A DNA stretch of 64,000 nt from Asaia siamensis. GTDB lineage: Bacteria > Pseudomonadota > Alphaproteobacteria > Acetobacterales > Acetobacteraceae. The position numbers were made by a program, and so were the translations under genes. The stretch covers positions 279,151 to 343,150 of the forward strand of contig NZ_BMCH01000001.1 of NCBI RefSeq assembly GCF_014635085.1. Reading direction: 5' to 3'. The notes beneath the pieces were generated by a model. That model saw only the letters and a program-made list of their open reading frames with translations. It did no database searches and was not told the origin of the DNA. Below are positions 9,008-19,033 of this stretch, piece after piece; the stretch's first letter is position 1, and every line of letters begins with the position of its first letter.

Positions 9008-9453
9008 GCCGTATGCTCGTGGACGCAGATGCCATCCGGGCATTGGCTGACATTCTGACCGAAACTGGTCTGACCGAAATCGAGGTTGCCGAGAAGGACA
9101 ACCGCATCCGCGTGGTGCGTAGCGCTGGCGGTCAGATCGTTCATGCCGCCGCTCCGGCGCCTGTCGCTGCAGCGCCTGTTGCCGCTGCCGCTCCGGCACC
9201 TGTCGATGCCGCCAATCACCCCGGCGCCGTCAGCAGCCCGATGGTCGGCATTGCCTATCTGACGCCAGACCCGTCGGCCCCGCCTTTCGTGCATGAAGGC
9301 CAGGTTGTGACGGCCGGTCAGACCATCATGCTGATCGAGGCCATGAAGACCTTCAACCAGATCAAGGCGCCCCGCAGTGGTACGCTGACGCGCTTCCTGG
9401 TGGCCAGCGGTGACCCGGTTGAATTCGGCGAAGCTCTCGCCATCATTGAATAA
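9004..9453 (+). CDS. accB: Biotin carboxyl carrier protein of acetyl-CoA carboxylase
   Basis: Carries the biotin that shuttles CO2 between AccC and AccAD in the first committed step of fatty acid synthesis. The 149-residue protein has an N-terminal segment, an Ala/Pro-rich linker (about residues 45-75), and the C-terminal biotinyl domain. That domain includes the thumb-containing segment AYLTPDPSAPPFV and the biotinylation motif EAMKTFN, whose Lys is modified. It overlaps aroQ by four bases and lies 26 bases before accC, ensuring matched expression of carrier and carboxylase. Confidence 0.97.
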   Translation: MSRMLVDADAIRALADILTETGLTEIEVAEKDNRIRVVRSAGGQIVHAAAPAPVAAAPVAAAAPAPVDAANHPGAVSSPMVGIAYLTPDPSAPPFVHEGQVVTAGQTIMLIEAMKTFNQIKAPRSGTLTRFLVASGDPVEFGEALAIIE

Positions 9454-9479
9454 GCATCACTGACTGAGTCTGGGGCCAG

Positions 9480-10826
9480 ATGTTTTCCAAGATCCTGATC
9501 GCCAATCGCGGCGAAATCGCGCTTCGCATCCTGCGCGCCTGCCGTGAACTGGGCATCGCAACGGTTGCCGTGCACTCCACGGCAGATGCCGACGCCATGC
9601 ATGTCCGACTGGCGGATGAGGCGGTGTGCATCGGGCCGCCATCCTCGCGTGAATCCTACCTCAACGTTGCGGCCATTCTCTCGGCCGCCACGATCACCGG
9701 CGCAGAGGCCATTCATCCCGGTTACGGCTTCCTGTCGGAAAACGCCGATTTTGCCGAGACGGTCGAAGAACATGGCTTCGTGTTCATCGGTCCGACCGCT
9801 CATCATATCCGTACGATGGGCGACAAGATCATGGCCAAGACGACCATGCGCGAGCTGGGTGTGCCCCTCGTGCCGGGTTCGGACGGCGCTTTGCGCGATC
9901 TCGCCGCTGCCCGTGAGGTGGCAGCGAAGGTTGGTTATCCGGTGCTGATCAAGGCTGCCGCTGGCGGCGGCGGTCGCGGTATGAAGGTGGCCCAGAGCGA
10001 AGCCGAGATCGAGGAAGCCTGGACAGTCGCTCGTACCGAGGCCCGCGCGGCGTTTGGTAATGACGAGGTCTATCTCGAGAAATATCTCGACAAGCCGCGT
10101 CATATCGAACTGCAGATCATGGCCGACACACATGGCAATGTCGTGCATTTCGGCGAGCGCGATTGCTCCTTGCAGCGTCGTCACCAGAAGCTGCTCGAAG
10201 AGGCAGGTTCACCTGTGCTGACCGCTGAAGAGCGCGATGCGATCGGTGAGACCGCAACGTCAGCGCTCAAGAAGATGGGTTATCGCAATGCAGGTACGCT
10301 GGAGTTCCTGTATCAGGATGGCCAGTTCTGCTTCATCGAGATGAACACCCGTCTCCAGGTCGAGCATCCTGTGACCGAGATGGTCTGCGATGTCGATCTG
10401 GTGCGTGAGCAGATCCGTGTCGCAGCCGGTGAGGCCCTGGGTTACGAGCAGTCGGACGTGACCTTCAGCGGTCATGCCATCGAGTGCCGTATCAATGCGG
10501 AAGATCCGGAAACCTTCATGCCGAACCCCGGCACGATCAAGGTTTTCCATGCACCGGGCGGTCTGGGTGTGCGTATCGACAGCGCCATCTATGCCGGATA
10601 TCGCGTGCCACCCTATTACGACAGCATGATTGCCAAGCTGATCGTTCATGCGCCTACGCGTGCCGAGGCGATTGCCCGTATGCAGCGCGCGCTGGATGAA
10701 TGCGTGGTCGATGGCGTGAAGACCGTCATTCCGCTTCATCGCAAGATCCTGGCTGACCCGCAGTTCCAGAAGGGTGACTACACGATTCATTGGCTGGAAA
10801 AATTCGTCGACTCGCTCAAGAGCTGA
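9480..10826 (+). CDS. accC: Biotin carboxylase subunit of acetyl-CoA carboxylase
   Basis: ATP-dependent carboxylation of biotin on AccB. The 448-residue protein has the full ATP-grasp architecture: [16 protein letters not shown] at the N-terminus, [16 protein letters not shown], the glycine-rich loop [12 protein letters not shown] near residue 160, and the active-site stretch [15 protein letters not shown] near residue 285. The C-terminal domain is standard. It is third in the aroQ-accB-accC operon, and the NIPSNAP gene follows after 24 bases. Confidence 0.98.
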   Translation: MFSKILIANRGEIALRILRACRELGIATVAVHSTADADAMHVRLADEAVCIGPPSSRESYLNVAAILSAATITGAEAIHPGYGFLSENADFAETVEEHGFVFIGPTAHHIRTMGDKIMAKTTMRELGVPLVPGSDGALRDLAAAREVAAKVGYPVLIKAAAGGGGRGMKVAQSEAEIEEAWTVARTEARAAFGNDEVYLEKYLDKPRHIELQIMADTHGNVVHFGERDCSLQRRHQKLLEEAGSPVLTAEERDAIGETATSALKKMGYRNAGTLEFLYQDGQFCFIEMNTRLQVEHPVTEMVCDVDLVREQIRVAAGEALGYEQSDVTFSGHAIECRINAEDPETFMPNPGTIKVFHAPGGLGVRIDSAIYAGYRVPPYYDSMIAKLIVHAPTRAEAIARMQRALDECVVDGVKTVIPLHRKILADPQFQKGDYTIHWLEKFVDSLKS

Positions 10827-10850
10827 GAAAAACAACAAGGAAAAGTCCCG

Positions 10851-11420
10851 ATGTCCGCCAGCGTTGAAACCTTTGTTCTCACCTGCCGATCGGGCAGCGT
10901 TCCCCAGGTTGTAGCGGCGCTTGAAGCGCATCTCGTGGGGCGCGCAGGCTTTCTGGGATGCTGGACAACCGAACTCGGCAATCTCAATGAGGTTGTCGTG
11001 ATGTTCAGCCCCACCCCGGCCGATCTGGTCTGGCCGGGTGATGAGGTCGGCGTAGAGCGTATCGACCATCATGGCTGGACCCTGATTGCCGATACAAAGC
11101 CGGCTCCCGGCACCTATGGCGGCGCCTATGAGTTCCGCATCTATGACGTTCTCCCCGGCCATGAAGCCGATGTAGCGGCCCTTATGGAAGCCGCCGTCCC
11201 GGCCCGCGCGACGATTTCTCCTGCCTATGCTGTCATGATGTCCAGTGACGGGCCGTCGCGTCTTGCGCATTTCTGGCCTTATGGCGATCTCGCTGAGCGT
11301 GCCGAGAAAAGAAAGGAAGCCGTGACCTCTGGTGCCTGGCCGCCGAAAGGCATCCTGCCTATGCTGGGAACGATGCGTAACGCCATTCTGACTCCGGTCG
11401 CTTACTCGCCGAGTATCTGA
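10851..11420 (+). CDS. NIPSNAP family protein
   Basis: A 189-residue protein made of two ferredoxin-like alpha/beta repeats. The second (from about residue 100) carries the NIPSNAP signature YEFRIYDVLPGHEADV and later LAHFWPYGDLAERAEKRKEA. NIPSNAP domains resemble antibiotic-biosynthesis-monooxygenase dimers; bacterial members mostly lack a known reaction. It lies 24 bases after accC and before a terminator, so it is probably the last gene of the acc operon. A link to lipid synthesis is only inferred from position. Confidence 0.78.
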   Translation: MSASVETFVLTCRSGSVPQVVAALEAHLVGRAGFLGCWTTELGNLNEVVVMFSPTPADLVWPGDEVGVERIDHHGWTLIADTKPAPGTYGGAYEFRIYDVLPGHEADVAALMEAAVPARATISPAYAVMMSSDGPSRLAHFWPYGDLAERAEKRKEAVTSGAWPPKGILPMLGTMRNAILTPVAYSPSI

Positions 11421-11433
11421 GTTTCGTTCCGGG

Positions 11434-11466
11434 AAAGAGGCTCTGCCCGGGCAGAGCGGCCTCTTT
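11434..11466. terminator. Terminator at the end of the aroQ-acc-NIPSNAP operon
   Basis: Outer arms AAAGAGG/CCTCTTT enclose the palindrome CTCTGCCCGGGCAGAG. The plus strand continues TTTCTC. It sits 14 bases after the NIPSNAP stop, in a gap where the S41 protease gene converges. Confidence 0.6.
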
Positions 11467-11489
11467 CTCAGGCATACCCGTCTGAAAGG

Positions 11490-11554
11490 ATGAAAGGGGA
11501 AGGCCCCTTTCCGGGGTTCGGAGCAGAGCCCCAAGGGGCGCTGCCTCCCGCTTC
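11490..11554. repeat. GC-rich nested inverted-repeat element
   Basis: Between the two convergent genes lies a stretch of short self-complementary G/C blocks, including GGAAGG/CCTTTCC and GCCCC-AA-GGGGC. It recalls GC-rich intergenic repeats of acetic acid bacteria, but only one copy is visible in this window, so its repeat nature is inferred. Confidence 0.3.
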
Positions 11555-11556
11555 TT

Positions 11557-14500
11557 TTACCTGGGTCTGGCTTCAGCCTGTCCAGAGAATGGCTCGGGCA
11601 CGAGGGGAGAGACCGGCTGTTTTTCGAGCAGGGTCTGTAATGTCTCCAGCGCCTTGTCGAGCTGCTGGTCCTGCCCATTAAAGGTGGCGACCGGCATGTT
11701 CTCGACCGTGACGTCAGGCTCGACGCCATGGTTCTCGACCAGCCAATGGCCTTTCATATCGAAATAGGGGCGTTCTGCCGTGCGGGGCAGGCCGTTATCG
11801 ACAAGGCGGTCGCTATCGGAGAGCCATACACCGGCACCGGCCGTGCGGGCGCCAATGAGCGGGCCGATCCCGAGAGATTTTATGCCTTGCGAGAAGGTCT
11901 CGCCATCCGAATAGGTGAATTCGTCGCAAAGCACGACGATATGGCCACGGAATGTCTGCTGCATGTTGCCCTGAGGCGTTCTGCCGTGGTCGGACCAGAA
12001 CATCCAGACCTTGCGCAGCAATTCCGACAAGACCCATGAATCGATGTTGCCGCCCAGATTGCGCCGGACATCGATCACGAGCCCGTCTTTCTCGGTTTGG
12101 GCAAAGAAGTCCCGGGTGAAGCGGGCCATGTCATCCTTGCCCATGGCGCGCAGATGCACGTAGCCGATATGGCCATGGCTTGCGGTCGCGACATAACGAG
12201 CGCGTTCGCTTTCCCAGGCGCGAAGACGAAGCGCTGCATCCTGTTTGGCGCCGATCGGAGAAACCACGATCTGAAAGACACGGTCCTTGCGCTTGAGGGC
12301 AAGGAGCACCTGACGATTGGCCTGATTGGCCAGAAGGGCAGTCAGATCAGGTTGGTCCGCAAGGTTCTGCCCGTTGAGCGCGGTAATGAGATCGCCCGGC
12401 TGCACATCGAGATCGGGCGCAGCGAGGGGCGAGCGGTCTTCGGGCAGATTGGGATCGCCCTCATAGAGGCGATCGATCAGAAAGCCGCCGGGCTGGCGCG
12501 TGAGATGGGCGCCAAGGCTTGCGATCAGCACGGCATTATCGCGTGTAAGGGGTTCCGCCGGGCGGAACTGGGAGTGCAGGGCGTTGAGTTCGCCCATCAT
12601 CTGGCCCAGCAGATCATCCAGATCGGAGCGGTCGCCCAGTCGTGAGAGCAACGGGCGATAGCGGTCGCGCATGGCAGGCCAGTCAACGCCATGCAGAGAC
12701 GGATCGTAGAAATGATCGCGATGCAGGCGCCAGGCATCGTTGAACAGACCCTGCCACTCGGCACCCGGATCGACACGCAGGCGCAAGCCGTCGAGCGCGA
12801 TTGTCGTGTCCGTGCTGTTCACGCCGGAAAGACTGGATGCAGCAGGCACGAGCTGAATTTTTGGAGCACGCTTTTCCTTGCCTGAGACCAGCATGAGGGT
12901 CTTTCCGTCAGGGGTAAGAGCCACATCGCGCAGACCGGAAGCAAAGTCATTGGGCTTGGTTTCACCGGGCCCGATCTTGAGCACTTTCAGGACCAGATCG
13001 TCGTCCTTGCTGGCAAGCTGATCGGGCTTATGGGCCAGGAGGTAGAGAAACTCCGGCCCGATTTCGATCTTGCTGAAATCACCCGCCGGGATCGGCAGTT
13101 GATAAAGCCGTGTGGCTAGACCGGCAGCCTCCAGCATCAGAGGCTTTTTCGAAGGCGTGGTCGCCGTCTTGTCGGCGGTCTGCGTCGGCGCGGGCTGATC
13201 GAGTTCGGTGCGCGGCGCGAAGGGGAAATGCGCGTCTTTCTGCAAGGCGAGCGCAAAGACACCGGTGCGTGGCGCATAAACCGGCGCTGGATTGCGGTCG
13301 CCCCAGGGGCCGCCATTATTGAGGGTGAAAAGCCGGTCTGACAAAAACCACAGGAACTTGTTATCCGGGCTGAAACGCGGCGCATAGGATTCGTAGTCGG
13401 GGGTGGTCGCCCAGACGATCTCGCCCGTATCGAGCGGATAGAGCGCGATCTGCCGCCTTGTGGTCTCGCCGCGTGCTCTGGCAAAGGCCAGGATACGTCC
13501 GTCTTTCGACCAGGTAAGGGAGTCGTACTCGCTGCGCCCGTCCAGTCGGGCATCGTCGATCATCTTGTCGGTATGTGCTGCGACATCATAGAGAAACAGC
13601 CGCCCGGCAATATCGGTATGGGCGAGATGGGCGCCATCAGGCGAAATCCATAGCCCCATCGGCTCGCTTTTCGATCCATGGGTGAGTTGTGTGCCCTCGA
13701 CGCTTCCTGAACTCGGGAACACCCATAGCTCGGACTCTCCACCCTTATCGCTGAACGCATAAAGACTTTTGCCATCGGGCGAGAGGGAGGCGTGACGCAG
13801 GCGCGTGCTTGCGGCGCTGGCCAGGGTCACGCGCCGCAACGGGCCGGGCGAGGCAAGGGCGACATGGCCGCGCAAGGTCAGCGCAACCTGTTTCCCGTTC
13901 GCGGCGAGGCTGGTTTCGGTGAGATAGGCGAAGGGATTATCCAGCCAGAGCGGGCGCCTCGCAGCACGGTCGCTGGCGATGTCGATCGGAAGGATGGCGT
14001 CGCTGTTGTTCTGCAAATTGAAATGACAGAGATCAGCGCCAAGTTGATAGACGATGTCGTTGCCGCTCAGGCTGGCCTGTCTGACGCTGAAATCGTCATG
14101 ATGGGTGAGTTGGTGCCCGTCACTTCCGTCGAGTGCGAAGCTCCAGAGATTGTCGCGGCCATCCTTGTCGCTCACGACGATCAGACGGTCATTCCAGAGC
14201 ATGGGGCGACGCAGATTGGCATCCTGCGGCCCAATACGCTCTGCCTCCACACCGCCCTTGAGGCGGTATCGCCAGAGCTGTGCCATGGCGCCACCCCGGT
14301 AGAGCCGCAGATGGTCGTGGCTGACAGCGGTGCCAAAGCGAATGAAATAAAGCCACTGCCCATCTGCGCTCAGAACCGCATCATTGGCATCGGCCAGGGG
14401 ATAAATGTGTCGTGTGCCACTGACCGGATGGATTGCAACGACAATGCGGCTCAGTCCTGGACCGGTTGCAGGGGCCGTGCTGTAGAGAATTCCCGCTTTC

Positions 14501-14853
14501 TTGTCCCAGCCGATGGGCATCACGTTCTGGTTTTCAAACGTCACGCGCCGCGGCGTGCCCCCTTCGATCGGCATGACGTAGATTTCTGTCGGACCATCGT
14601 AATCGGCCAGAAATGCAACCTGCCTGCCATCGGGCGACAGAATGGGGTGCGGGTCCGTGCCGATGGGCGCCGTCAGCCGGCTCGCGCTCCCGCCTTTCAG
14701 CGGAACCTGCCAGACAGATTGTTCGTCGTCGAAGGCAATCGTCGTTCCTGCAAGGGAAGGGTCACGCAGATAGCCCGGCGCGGCGTGGGCGGAGAATGGC
14801 GCAAGGCTCAGCAGGGCAACGCCGGCGAGAAGCGGGGAAAAACGCATGAACAT
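11557..14853 (-). CDS. Periplasmic tricorn-like S41 peptidase with beta-propeller and PDZ
   Basis: A 1098-residue homologue of archaeal tricorn protease, here with an N-terminal Sec signal (MFMRFSPLLAGVALLSLAP, A-H-A cleavage). Order: TolB/WD-like propeller repeats over roughly residues 25-520 (recurrent LSPDG, ISPDG and TPDGK units), a helical tricorn core near 700-790 (DAWRLHRDHFYDPSLHGVDW, ELNALHSQF), a PDZ-like segment near 840 (DVQPGDLITALNGQ), and the S41 catalytic domain. The nucleophile is probably the Ser of TYSDGETFSQG, and the conserved VENHGVEPDV follows. Its role is presumably terminal degradation of peptides in the periplasm. It follows ccmAB on the same strand by 66 bases, so read-through is possible. 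Confidence 0.9.
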   Translation of the reverse strand: MFMRFSPLLAGVALLSLAPFSAHAAPGYLRDPSLAGTTIAFDDEQSVWQVPLKGGSASRLTAPIGTDPHPILSPDGRQVAFLADYDGPTEIYVMPIEGGTPRRVTFENQNVMPIGWDKKAGILYSTAPATGPGLSRIVVAIHPVSGTRHIYPLADANDAVLSADGQWLYFIRFGTAVSHDHLRLYRGGAMAQLWRYRLKGGVEAERIGPQDANLRRPMLWNDRLIVVSDKDGRDNLWSFALDGSDGHQLTHHDDFSVRQASLSGNDIVYQLGADLCHFNLQNNSDAILPIDIASDRAARRPLWLDNPFAYLTETSLAANGKQVALTLRGHVALASPGPLRRVTLASAASTRLRHASLSPDGKSLYAFSDKGGESELWVFPSSGSVEGTQLTHGSKSEPMGLWISPDGAHLAHTDIAGRLFLYDVAAHTDKMIDDARLDGRSEYDSLTWSKDGRILAFARARGETTRRQIALYPLDTGEIVWATTPDYESYAPRFSPDNKFLWFLSDRLFTLNNGGPWGDRNPAPVYAPRTGVFALALQKDAHFPFAPRTELDQPAPTQTADKTATTPSKKPLMLEAAGLATRLYQLPIPAGDFSKIEIGPEFLYLLAHKPDQLASKDDDLVLKVLKIGPGETKPNDFASGLRDVALTPDGKTLMLVSGKEKRAPKIQLVPAASSLSGVNSTDTTIALDGLRLRVDPGAEWQGLFNDAWRLHRDHFYDPSLHGVDWPAMRDRYRPLLSRLGDRSDLDDLLGQMMGELNALHSQFRPAEPLTRDNAVLIASLGAHLTRQPGGFLIDRLYEGDPNLPEDRSPLAAPDLDVQPGDLITALNGQNLADQPDLTALLANQANRQVLLALKRKDRVFQIVVSPIGAKQDAALRLRAWESERARYVATASHGHIGYVHLRAMGKDDMARFTRDFFAQTEKDGLVIDVRRNLGGNIDSWVLSELLRKVWMFWSDHGRTPQGNMQQTFRGHIVVLCDEFTYSDGETFSQGIKSLGIGPLIGARTAGAGVWLSDSDRLVDNGLPRTAERPYFDMKGHWLVENHGVEPDVTVENMPVATFNGQDQQLDKALETLQTLLEKQPVSPLVPEPFSGQAEARPR

Positions 14854-14919
14854 CTTCCGTAGCGAATGGGAGCCTTGTTAGAGAACGTGAACGGGCTGAA
14901 AATTCAAGCCCTCATCCCC

Positions 14920-15591
14920 TCACGAACTTGCTGCTTTCAGGCCGCTTCCGGCAGCGAAGGGGCAGAGCACGAGCGCCAGCGCGAGGAATGCACCGAGAAA
15001 ATCGAGTTCGGGGCCGAAGCTGCGCCCGTTCGTTGCTGCATCGGCAGAAGCTGCCCCGAAGATCAGAACCGGGGTCGCGAGCGGCAGGATGAGCAAGGGC
15101 AGAAGCACGCCACCTCGACGGGCGCCAAGCACCAGTGCGGCGGCCATGCCACCCAGAAGAGAGAGAAGCGGCGTGCCAAGTGCCAGCCCTGCAAGAAGAG
15201 GTAGGGTATCCCCAGGGGCACTGCCGAGCATCAGACTGAGCGGTATGGCGGCAAAGAGCAACGGAAGCCCGGTGGTCAGCCAGTGGGAGATGATCTTGGC
15301 CAAGGCGACGAAAGCGGGAGAGAGGCCAAGGAGAAGGAGATGGTCGAGCCCGCCATCTTCCAGATCGGCGCTGAAAAGTCGGTCAAGCGGCAACAGCGTG
15401 GCGAGCAGGGCACAGACCCAAATAATGCCGGGCGCCATGCGGTGCAGCAAGGCAGGCGAGGGACCTAGTGCCAGTGGGAAGAGACTGCCGCACAGTACGA
15501 AAAACAGCAGCGCAGCCAGGGTATCTGCACCATGTCGCAGCGCAAGGCGCAGCTCGCGCCCTATGAGGGCTAGAAACAGGCTCATATCCAT
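14920..15591 (-). CDS. ccmB: Heme exporter protein B, permease of the CcmAB complex
   Basis: Membrane subunit of the ABC complex of the System I cytochrome c maturation pathway. It works with CcmA to release holo-CcmE. The 223-residue protein has six strongly hydrophobic segments and the family stretch LFSADLEDGGLDHLLL near residue 75. Its start overlaps the end of ccmA by ten bases. The remaining ccm genes (C to H) are not in the window. Confidence 0.92.
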   Translation of the reverse strand: MDMSLFLALIGRELRLALRHGADTLAALLFFVLCGSLFPLALGPSPALLHRMAPGIIWVCALLATLLPLDRLFSADLEDGGLDHLLLLGLSPAFVALAKIISHWLTTGLPLLFAAIPLSLMLGSAPGDTLPLLAGLALGTPLLSLLGGMAAALVLGARRGGVLLPLLILPLATPVLIFGAASADAATNGRSFGPELDFLGAFLALALVLCPFAAGSGLKAASS

Positions 15592-16223
15592 GTCGAGCCC
15601 TCCTGCGGTGTCAGCACGAAGCGACGTGACTCTGGCAGAGGTAGCACCACATGGGTGGTCGCGATAATCATGCCGCCAGCTGCGCGATGGGCAGCCATCA
15701 GGGTGCCGAGCGTTGCGATGGCGTTGTCATCGAGGCCAAGACTGGGCTCATCGAGCAGCCAGAGCGGGGCCTGACGCAACATCACGCGCGCGAAAGCCCC
15801 GCGTCGTTTTTGCCCGGCAGAGAGAAGTCGGGTTGGCAGATCGGCCAGTGCCAGCAGATCGAGCGCCTCAAGAGCGTCGTCACAGGTGCCGCCACCGATG
15901 CCTGCCTCAAGAGCAAGATTTTCCCGCAGGGTCAGGCCGGGTTTGAGTGCATCAAGATGGCCGAGATAGGCGATATCCAGCGCCTGTTCCGGCGTTCCTC
16001 CCTTGCGCCCCTCAAAGGTGAAGCTTCCCCCCTGAAACGGGCAGAGCCCGGCAAGCACGCGAAGCAGGGTCGACTTGCCAGCACCATTGGGGCCGGTCAG
16101 GAGAAGTGCCTCGCCACGGTCGAGAGCAAGGCTGACCTGATCGAGCACCAGCCGCCCTCCGCGGATCACGGTTATGTCATGAACGAGCAGCCAAGGCGCT
16201 GGAGACGAGGGAAAACCTGACAT
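15582..16223 (-). CDS. ccmA: Heme ABC exporter ATP-binding protein CcmA
   Basis: ATPase of the cytochrome c maturation exporter. The 213-residue protein has Walker A GPNGAGKSTLL near residue 40, the variant signature LLSAGQKRR typical of CcmA, and Walker B LWLLDEPSLGLDD. It is translationally coupled to ccmB. It is divergent from acnA over a 116-base gap that must contain both promoters; no clear consensus boxes are visible there. Confidence 0.93.
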   Translation of the reverse strand: MSGFPSSPAPWLLVHDITVIRGGRLVLDQVSLALDRGEALLLTGPNGAGKSTLLRVLAGLCPFQGGSFTFEGRKGGTPEQALDIAYLGHLDALKPGLTLRENLALEAGIGGGTCDDALEALDLLALADLPTRLLSAGQKRRGAFARVMLRQAPLWLLDEPSLGLDDNAIATLGTLMAAHRAAGGMIIATTHVVLPLPESRRFVLTPQEGSTWI

Positions 16224-16339
16224 TGTGCAGAAATAACATCTTCCTGAGAGAGTTTCATTCGACTCTGTGCGAATAAGGGTCGAGACTGTATAGAAGGGCC
16301 AGCCCTGAGGGGCCAGTTGACAAGGCAGGAGGACAAGCC

Positions 16340-19033
16340 ATGAGAACCGTCGGACGGGATTCCCTGGGCGTGATGCGGGATCTGGAGGTTGATGGCCGAA
16401 AGTACCACATATTCTCTCTGCCGGATGCGGCGGCCAGGCTGGGCAATCTGTCCCGACTGCCGGTCAGCCTCAAGGTTCTGCTCGAAAATGTGCTGCGTTT
16501 CGAAGACGGGCTGAGCTACCGCACGGAAGATGCCCAGGCGATCGTCGATTGGACCGCTAAAGGTCATTCCGATCAGGAAGTGCCGTTCAAACCGGCGCGT
16601 ATCCTCATGCAGGATTTCACGGGCGTTCCCGCCGTGGTCGATCTCGCCGCCATGCGCGATGGCATCATTGCCCTCGATGGTGACCCGGAGAAGGTGAACC
16701 CGCTGGTGCCGGTCGATCTCGTGATCGATCACTCGGTCATGGTCGATGTGGCAGGCAGTGCCGATGCGCTGGAACGCAACGTCGAGATCGAGTTCGAGCG
16801 CAATGGCGAGCGTTACGCCTTCCTGCGCTGGGGGCAGACCGCTTTCGAGAACTTCCGTGTCGTGCCGCCGGGTGCCGGTATCTGCCACCAGGTGAACCTC
16901 GAATATCTGGCGCAGGCCGTCTGGACCGGCAAGGTCGATGGCAAGGAATACGCCTATCCCGACACGCTTTATGGCACAGACAGCCACACCACCATGGTGA
17001 ATGGCATGGGTGTGCTTGGCTGGGGTGTGGGCGGCATCGAGGCAGAGGCTGCCATGCTTGGCCAGCCTATCGCCATGCTCATCCCTGACGTGATCGGTGT
17101 GCGCCTTGACGGTGTGCTGCCAGAGGGCGCAACCGCGACCGATCTGGTGCTGACCATCACCGAAATGCTGCGCGCTGAGGGCGTGGTTGGCAAGTTCGTC
17201 GAGTTCTTCGGCCCGGCCCTCGATCATCTGCCGGTGGCCGATCGTTCGACCATCGCCAACATGGCACCGGAATATGGCGCAACCTGCGGCTTCTTCCCGG
17301 TCGATGCGCTGACGCTGGATTATCTGCATCAGACAGGCCGCGACGAGCATCGCATCCGCCTGACCGAAGCCTATCTGCGTGCCCAGGGCATGTTCCGCGA
17401 TGCAGACACCCCCGAGCCTGTATTCTCGAAGGTGCTGTCGCTTGATCTGTCGACCATAATTCCCTCGCTGGCAGGCCCGAAGCGTCCACAGGATCGCGTC
17501 GCGCTGACCAATGCGACCTCGGCTTTCGAGGAAGCTCTGACCACCACGCTGGGCGTCAAGCCTGACGATGTGCGCAAGCGCGCCATCGTGGCCGGTTCGG
17601 ATTACGATATCGGCCATGGTGATGTGGTGATTGCTGCCATCACCTCCTGCACCAATACCTCGAACCCGGCGGTTCTCGTGGCTGCCGGTCTGGTGGCCCG
17701 CAAGGCGCGTGCGCTCGGTCTCAAGCCCAAGCCCTGGGTCAAGACCTCGCTGGCTCCCGGCTCGCAGGTGGTGACGGATTATCTCGACAAGGCGGGTCTC
17801 AGCGCCGATCTCGACGCGCTTGGCTTTGAGACAGTCGGTTATGGCTGCACGACCTGCATCGGCAATTCCGGCCCCATCGCCCAGCCGATCGTGGATGCGA
17901 TCGAGGGGAATGGCCTTGTCGCCACGTCGGTACTGTCGGGTAATCGTAACTTCGAAGGGCGTATCTCGCCCAACGTGCGTGCCAATTATCTCGCCAGCCC
18001 GCCGCTCGTGGTGGCCTATGCCCTTCTCGGGACACTGCGCAAGGACATCACAAAAGAGCCGCTTGGTGTCTCGAAGGATGGCAAGGAAATCTTCCTGCGC
18101 GATATCTGGCCGACCAATGAAGAGATTGCTGCGCTCATCAAGTATTCCGTCACCCGCGAAAGCTTTGTCGAGCGTTATGGCAGCATCTCGAAGGGAACCA
18201 GCCAGTGGCAGGCTCTCGCCGTGGCCAGTGATGCCCGTACCTTCGCCTGGTCGGACAGCTCGACCTACATCCAGAAGCCGCCCTATTTCGAGGGGCTGAC
18301 CAAGGAGCCGGGCGACACGCATGACATCGAGAATGCCCGCATTCTCGCGCTGCTGGGCGACAATATCACCACTGACCATATCTCTCCGGCAGGCGCCATC
18401 AAGCCGTCTTCACCGGCGGGCAAGTTCCTGAGCGAGCATCAGGTAGCGGTTGCGGATTACAACTCCTACGGGTCGCGTCGTGGCAATGACCGCGTGATGG
18501 TGCGCGGTACTTTTGCCAATATCCGTATCCGCAACGAGATGCTCCCGGGTGTCGAGGGCGGCATGTCGAAATACCTGCCCGATGGCACTGTCGCCTCGAT
18601 CTATGATGTGGCGCATCGCTATCAGCAGGATGGCACGCCGCTGGTGGTGTTCGGTGGCCGTGAATACGGCATGGGTTCGTCGCGCGACTGGGCCGCGAAG
18701 GGTACCAAGCTGCTGGGCATCAAGGCGGTAATCGCCGAGAGCTTCGAGCGTATCCATCGTTCCAATCTGGTGGGCATGGGCGTGTTGCCGCTGACCTTCC
18801 AGGAAGGCACGACGCGCAAGACACTCGGCCTCGACGGCTCCGAAACGATTTCGCTGGGTGGGCTCGAGTCCATCACCCCGCGCATGACCGTTCCCATGAC
18901 GATCACGCGTTCCGGTGGTGAAACGGAGCAGGTCGAGCTTCTTTGCCGAATCGATACGCTTGATGAAGTCGCCTATTACAGGCATGGAGGAATTCTTCCT
19001 TATGTCCTGCGTGGGATGACCGACACTGACTGA
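16340..19033 (+). CDS. acnA: Aconitate hydratase A
   Basis: Isomerises citrate to isocitrate through cis-aconitate in the TCA cycle, with a [4Fe-4S] cluster. The 897-residue protein matches the AcnA/IRP1 length. Cluster ligands are the Cys in TSCTNTSNP (about residue 437) and the pair in GYGCTTCIGNSG (about 503 and 506). Other landmarks are YGTDSHTTM, SVLSGNRNFEGR and GGREYGMGSSRDWAAKG in the C-terminal swivel domain. AGGAGG lies about 8 bases before the ATG. Its end overlaps the start of an amino acid importer gene, an unusual partnership. Confidence 0.98.
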   Translation: MRTVGRDSLGVMRDLEVDGRKYHIFSLPDAAARLGNLSRLPVSLKVLLENVLRFEDGLSYRTEDAQAIVDWTAKGHSDQEVPFKPARILMQDFTGVPAVVDLAAMRDGIIALDGDPEKVNPLVPVDLVIDHSVMVDVAGSADALERNVEIEFERNGERYAFLRWGQTAFENFRVVPPGAGICHQVNLEYLAQAVWTGKVDGKEYAYPDTLYGTDSHTTMVNGMGVLGWGVGGIEAEAAMLGQPIAMLIPDVIGVRLDGVLPEGATATDLVLTITEMLRAEGVVGKFVEFFGPALDHLPVADRSTIANMAPEYGATCGFFPVDALTLDYLHQTGRDEHRIRLTEAYLRAQGMFRDADTPEPVFSKVLSLDLSTIIPSLAGPKRPQDRVALTNATSAFEEALTTTLGVKPDDVRKRAIVAGSDYDIGHGDVVIAAITSCTNTSNPAVLVAAGLVARKARALGLKPKPWVKTSLAPGSQVVTDYLDKAGLSADLDALGFETVGYGCTTCIGNSGPIAQPIVDAIEGNGLVATSVLSGNRNFEGRISPNVRANYLASPPLVVAYALLGTLRKDITKEPLGVSKDGKEIFLRDIWPTNEEIAALIKYSVTRESFVERYGSISKGTSQWQALAVASDARTFAWSDSSTYIQKPPYFEGLTKEPGDTHDIENARILALLGDNITTDHISPAGAIKPSSPAGKFLSEHQVAVADYNSYGSRRGNDRVMVRGTFANIRIRNEMLPGVEGGMSKYLPDGTVASIYDVAHRYQQDGTPLVVFGGREYGMGSSRDWAAKGTKLLGIKAVIAESFERIHRSNLVGMGVLPLTFQEGTTRKTLGLDGSETISLGGLESITPRMTVPMTITRSGGETEQVELLCRIDTLDEVAYYRHGGILPYVLRGMTDTD

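Noticed and set aside
16172-18379. A 735-codon minus-strand frame opposite acnA
   Set aside because: It is a shadow frame without motifs; acnA is complete on the plus strand.
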